Positions 60,396 through 64,000 of a stretch of DNA of 64,000 bases are shown here, piece after piece. This DNA is from CAZCAQ01 sp964496905 (GTDB lineage: Bacteria > Patescibacteriota > WWE3 > UBA101185 > UBA10185). The DNA lies in the NCBI GenBank assembly GCA_964496905.1, contig CAZCAQ010000006.1, positions 1 through 64,000 on the forward strand. Direction: 5' to 3'. The position numbers were made by a program, and so were the translations under genes. Numbering within the stretch: the first letter of the stretch is position 1; each line of letters opens with the position of its first letter. The notes under the pieces are model-generated. The model was not told where the DNA came from, ran no database searches, and was given only the letters and a program-made list of their open reading frames with translations.

Positions 60396-62204
60396 GCTTT
60401 AAGCTTTAAACAACGTGCAAACAAAATAAAGAGTATTCTTAAAATAACGACTAAATCGCTAAAGTATTTTTTCAAGGCCAACCCGCGCTTAATGACACTT
60501 CACATTGGTCTAAACCTACTTAGGCAACCAATACCTCTTTTGGTGGGATATTTAACTGGTTTATTAATTGATAAAATTATTCTCACTGTTCAAACAGATG
60601 CACCAGTTTCGGATATTTACCCACTAGTTTTTTTGATATTTGTAATAGCCTTCTTCTCAACACTTCTAAGCAAGCTTACACATATGGCGGATCAAAGGGT
60701 TAATTTGTTTATGGACTTTCAACTCGACAAAGATATGCTCTTAAAATACGCTTCGCTAGATTTATCAGTTTTTGAGGATCCAAAAATGAGCAACTCAATG
60801 GCGAAAATTAGTAGAAACGCGGGTCGATTATTTAGGTTAACAGACAACACTGTTTATCTTATACCTAACTTACTAATTATAGGATTGTCTCTAGCTATTT
60901 TTGCAAGGCTTAGCCCAACAATGCTTTTAATCATTTTTGTAACAAGTGCGCCCGTATTTTTTGAAGAGATATTCTATGGAAAAAGGATCTGGGGAATTTG
61001 GGATGCAAATGCAGAGTATGTTAGAGATTATAGCGATACATTTGGGTACGTAAGATCAGACAAATCAATAAGCGAAGTTAGAACCTTTGGGCTTGTAAAA
61101 TACCTAACAACAAAGGCAATAACAACATACGAGGGCTTTTTGAAACAACAATTGGATGTTGAAACAAAACGACTTAAGCTTGGGACAATATTTTCAGTAA
61201 TCAGCTCAATTGGGACAGGACTCACTTTCTTTTTAATTAGTACTTTCGCTATAGTCGGCAAAATTACAATTGGAAGTATCGCTTTTTACATTCAAAGTGC
61301 AAGGTCACTAGCAGACTCGGTAAGCTATTCTCTTCAACTTTTTGCTGGTATTGCAGACCACTCTGCTTACGCCGAAGAGTTTTTTGAAATAATGGAGTAT
61401 GAAAATAAACTTTTACCAGGTACTAAAAAACTTCCGCAATCATTAAAACCACCTGTAATTGAGTTTAAAAACGTTACTTTTAGGTACCCGAATACTGAAA
61501 AGGATATTTTGTATAACTTTAGCCTAAACATAGAACCTGGACAAAACATAGCAATAGTAGGAAAAAACGGCGCAGGAAAAACCACCTTAATAAAATTGTT
61601 ATTAAGGCTTTATGACGTAACTGAAGGTGAAATACTTATCAACAATGTTCCAATTAAAGAACTGGATCTTGAGGATTTGTATAAACATGTTGCAACGCTT
61701 TTTCAGCAATTCAATATGTACCATTATGACGCCAAAACAAACATTGGACTTGGAAATGTAGATAAACTTGGTGATGTTGAAGGAATTTACAAATCGGCAA
61801 AAATGTCAGGTGCAAATGAGTTTATCGAAAAATATGAAAACGGCTATGACCAAGTTTTAAACAAGAGATACACCGATGGAATTGAGCCTTCTTACGGACA
61901 GTGGCAAAAGATTGCCTTAGCAAGGGCGTTTTTCCGCGATCCCGACATTTTAATTTTGGACGAACCTACCAGCGCAATTGATCCAAAGGCCGAATTTGAA
62001 ATATTTGAGAGGCTCTTTGATTTTGCCGAAAACAAAACAATTATTATTATTTCCCACCGCTTTTCCACTGTACGAAACGCTTCACGCATAATTGTTCTTG
62101 ATGAAGGAAAGATCATTGAAGATGGTACACACGAAGAATTGATGCAAATTAATGAAGGTGTGTACAAAACTGCATTTGAAATTCAACGCAAAGGTTACGA
62201 ATAA
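60393..62204 (+). CDS. ABC exporter (membrane and ATPase fused), atypical signature
   Basis: A 603-residue half-transporter. Six membrane segments lie in the first 330 residues; the nucleotide-binding domain follows with Walker A GKNGAGKTT (390-398), Walker B ILILDEPTSAID and switch IIISHRFSTV. The signature region reads PSYGQWQKIALARAF (S500-W504), where a tyrosine replaces the first Gly of SGGQ. This G-to-Y change may lower ATPase activity or require a partner. Substrates of such exporters range from lipids to peptides. The gene is alone, with a leaderless promoter. Confidence 0.9.
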   Translation: MALSFKQRANKIKSILKITTKSLKYFFKANPRLMTLHIGLNLLRQPIPLLVGYLTGLLIDKIILTVQTDAPVSDIYPLVFLIFVIAFFSTLLSKLTHMADQRVNLFMDFQLDKDMLLKYASLDLSVFEDPKMSNSMAKISRNAGRLFRLTDNTVYLIPNLLIIGLSLAIFARLSPTMLLIIFVTSAPVFFEEIFYGKRIWGIWDANAEYVRDYSDTFGYVRSDKSISEVRTFGLVKYLTTKAITTYEGFLKQQLDVETKRLKLGTIFSVISSIGTGLTFFLISTFAIVGKITIGSIAFYIQSARSLADSVSYSLQLFAGIADHSAYAEEFFEIMEYENKLLPGTKKLPQSLKPPVIEFKNVTFRYPNTEKDILYNFSLNIEPGQNIAIVGKNGAGKTTLIKLLLRLYDVTEGEILINNVPIKELDLEDLYKHVATLFQQFNMYHYDAKTNIGLGNVDKLGDVEGIYKSAKMSGANEFIEKYENGYDQVLNKRYTDGIEPSYGQWQKIALARAFFRDPDILILDEPTSAIDPKAEFEIFERLFDFAENKTIIIISHRFSTVRNASRIIVLDEGKIIEDGTHEELMQINEGVYKTAFEIQRKGYE

Positions 62205-62207
62205 GGT

Positions 62208-63194
62208 TTATTCCGCAACAATCTCAGGCTGACCGTAGTCTTTAATGTAAGTTTTTACAAATTCGACATTTTTAAAGATGGGACCTTCAAAGTAGTATTT
62301 TCCAATAACGCCTTCTTTTGTTTCTTCTGACCACATTTGATCAAAAATCGTGTTGCCATGCGCGTATTTAATATATTTGCCTTTATAGTATTCGTCGCTT
62401 TGAACCCAATGAGGGTGGTTGCCAATAATTAAATCGGCACCGCTATCAATAGCAGCGTGGGCAAGTTCGATTTGGCGCACGCTTGGAGAATCAACGTATT
62501 CAACACCCCAGTGCATAGAAACTATGACCGCATCGGCATTTTTATCGGCTTCAGAAATTTCTTTGGCCATTATAGTTGTATCGGCGGGAGCAAGGCCGAT
62601 TTCATTACCAATGTCGTTGTAACCCAAAAAGGCAAAACGCACGCCTTTTACATCTTTATAAATAGGTTGAGCATTGTACAAGCCACTTGCGAGCATATTT
62701 TCTTTTTCAAAGCGTGCAAGAGTCTCGTCAATGCCTTCTTGGCCGTAATTGGCGAAATGATTGTTTGCCACGTTTACAACGTCAACGCCTGAAAGAACAA
62801 GTCCTTCCATAGCACTTGCCTGTCCACAAAAAACAAAGCCATCATCAGTTTGAGGACAATTATCAAGCAAAGGAGATTCCATGTTAATTAATGTAATATC
62901 GCCTGACGCCATGAGTGGAGCTATTTTTCTAAAAGCCCACGCGGGGTCGCCATATTTTATGGCGCGAGTATTTACTGAGCGTGCAGGAATAATATCTCCT
63001 GTTGCGATTAGTAAAATCTTTTCAACCCTTTTTGTAGCTGGCGTGTCTTGCAAGGGCTGATCTGACGCGATTTCAGTAGCAGCTAAAAAAGGCGTGCCCT
63101 TTGTACCTTGTACTATGGAGGCCTGATATGCAATTCCACTAAGTAGTGCAACGCCAAAAACAATGCCCAACCATAACAACTTATTTTTCTTCAT
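62208..63194 (-). CDS. CapA family metallophosphoesterase-like protein
   Basis: A 328-residue protein with a signal anchor (LLWLGIVFGVALLSGIAY) and a CapA/PgsA-type domain. Motifs are IATGDIIPARSV, LINMESPLLD, VVNVANNHFANYG, VIVSMHWGVEY and LIIGNHPHWVQ, matching the metal-binding His/Asp pattern of the family. CapA members are linked to poly-gamma-glutamate synthesis or capsule handling. No capB/capC partners are here, so the role is unclear. The ATG follows a TGC-TAAAAT box by 6 bases. Confidence 0.9.
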   Translation of the reverse strand: MKKNKLLWLGIVFGVALLSGIAYQASIVQGTKGTPFLAATEIASDQPLQDTPATKRVEKILLIATGDIIPARSVNTRAIKYGDPAWAFRKIAPLMASGDITLINMESPLLDNCPQTDDGFVFCGQASAMEGLVLSGVDVVNVANNHFANYGQEGIDETLARFEKENMLASGLYNAQPIYKDVKGVRFAFLGYNDIGNEIGLAPADTTIMAKEISEADKNADAVIVSMHWGVEYVDSPSVRQIELAHAAIDSGADLIIGNHPHWVQSDEYYKGKYIKYAHGNTIFDQMWSEETKEGVIGKYYFEGPIFKNVEFVKTYIKDYGQPEIVAE

Positions 63195-63209
63195 ACGGCC
63201 ATTTTAGCA
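63192..63209 (-). promoter_or_regulatory. extended -10 promoter, leaderless start at 63194
   Basis: Reverse strand TGC-TAAAAT (63201-63209), a 6-base spacer GGCCGT, then ATG at 63194. Confidence 0.65.
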
Positions 63210-63265
63210 TCAGCTATGCAAAACTATAAATTAAAGGCATGTTGCTTTACAATTTATATACTGCC

Positions 63266-64000
63266 ATGACTATTTTTACTGAACTTAGCGTAATTATCCT
63301 TATTGCAACCCTAGCCGCAGGCTTAATGAGGGTGCTTAAGCAACCACTTATCCTTGGCTATATATTAACGGGTATAATTATAGGACCCAGCCTACTCAAC
63401 ATATTTAATAATGCAGAAACTCTCGAAGTTTTTTCGCAAATTGGCATATCAATTTTGCTCTTTATAGTGGGTATAAGTTTAAGTCCTAAAGTTATTAAAG
63501 AAGTAGGAAAGATCTCACTTGTTACAGGACTTGGGCAAATAGTGTTTACCTCAGTTTTAGGTTTTTTAATAGCGTTAGCCTTTGGATTTAGCAAAATCGA
63601 GTCAATATATATTGCAATTGCCCTAACTTTTAGCTCTACAATTATTATATTAAAACTACTTTCTGACAAAAAAGATCTTGAAAAACTATATGGAAAAATT
63701 GCGATTGGCTTTTTGCTTGTACAGGACTTAGCTGCGACTTTAATTTTAATAGTTGTGTCATCCTTTGCGGGAGCGGGAGAAAGTGGAGCAATTTCAACAG
63801 CACTTATTACACTTGCTAAAGGTTTTGTAATTACGGCAGTCATGATGTACATAAGCTCCAAAGTCTTGCCAAAACTCAGCGATTTTTTTGCGAACTCTGC
63901 TGAATTCCTGTTTTTGTTTTCACTAGGGTGGGGAATGGGAATTGCGGCACTTTTTAGTTTTCTTGGCTTTTCAATTGAAGTGGGCGCATTGATTGCTGGA
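63266..64000 (+). CDS. cation:proton antiporter, CPA2/KefB-like, cut by window edge
   Basis: A forward frame from ATG 63266 stays open for 245 codons to the window end. The product is a typical CPA2 antiporter N-terminus: LAAGLMRVLKQPLILGYILT, GIIIGPSLLN, QIGISILLFIVGISLSP, FSSTIIILKLLSDKKDLEKL and VQDLAATLILIVV, with eight membrane segments visible. Such proteins exchange K+ or Na+ for protons; the regulatory C-terminal domain would lie beyond the edge. A reverse-strand frame over the same bases is a shadow. Confidence 0.9.
   Translation, partial: MTIFTELSVIILIATLAAGLMRVLKQPLILGYILTGIIIGPSLLNIFNNAETLEVFSQIGISILLFIVGISLSPKVIKEVGKISLVTGLGQIVFTSVLGFLIALAFGFSKIESIYIAIALTFSSTIIILKLLSDKKDLEKLYGKIAIGFLLVQDLAATLILIVVSSFAGAGESGAISTALITLAKGFVITAVMMYISSKVLPKLSDFFANSAEFLFLFSLGWGMGIAALFSFLGFSIEVGALIAG

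Noticed and set aside
1..64000. Alternative code (UGA as glycine), as in some Patescibacteria
   Set aside because: Several genes (for example 7337-7789 and 14124-16205) end naturally at TGA, and no in-frame TGA lies inside recognised genes.

Overview
The window looks like part of a scaffold from a small-genome, AT-rich bacterium, most likely a Candidate Phyla Radiation / Patescibacteria member (Microgenomates-like). The support is indirect: a mix of YggT, YeaQ/YmgE, DUF5684 and DUF5679-like small proteins, many GT-C-type membrane glycosyltransferases, very large fibronectin-type surface proteins, a holin-phosphatase fusion, short versions of housekeeping enzymes and many unrecognised membrane-anchored proteins. 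No rRNA or marker gene is present that would fix the lineage. The standard code (TGA as stop) fits. A 100-N scaffold gap lies at 33986-34085. I found no CRISPR array, transposase or prophage.

Layout. 1-2605: hypothetical and small membrane proteins. 2654-2737: a hairpin-rich intergenic element. 2769-9599: membrane protein, tandem methyltransferase, phosphoesterase, and small leadered genes with terminators. 9610-18974: glycosyltransferase, FAD oxidoreductase, nuclease, holin-phosphatase fusion, alkyltransferase-like protein, cyclophilin. 19031-22001: an interrupted membrane gene, a secreted protein, an LpxH-like phosphoesterase and a GC-rich structured RNA upstream of it. 22137-30588: two tandem giant surface proteins. 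30703-33595: a MacB/FtsX-type ABC pair. 33642-37939: gap-broken genes and a 1151-residue membrane glycosyltransferase-like protein. 37967-40554: a GC-rich block with different base composition, its own -35/-10 promoters, strong Shine-Dalgarno sites, a terminator and long RNA hairpins. 40706-44647: hypotheticals plus a Phd/VapC-type toxin-antitoxin pair. 44760-49693: ileS, an asparagine-synthetase-like ligase, an unlisted 43-codon peptide gene and an HPr-kinase-like gene. 49653-54482: aldolase, DUF192, 6-phosphogluconate dehydrogenase, glucose-6-phosphate isomerase. 54507-64000: rpoD, dnaG, tRNA-Arg(GCG), tRNA-Ser(GCU), comF, an ABC exporter, CapA-like and a truncated cation/proton antiporter.

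Two signals stand out. First, about 22 genes have a -10 box (often TGn-extended) ending only 5 to 7 bases, usually exactly 6, before the start codon, so their mRNAs should be leaderless. A second set of mostly small genes has true leaders with Shine-Dalgarno sites and often hairpin terminators. The window's own RpoD has the region 3.0 residues that read the TG element. Second, the overlapping set at 47632-49693 (degenerate asparagine-synthetase-like ligase, 43-residue peptide, HPr-kinase-like protein) has the gene logic of a peptide-modification (RiPP-like) system, though the protease and recognition parts of known lasso-peptide pathways were not seen.
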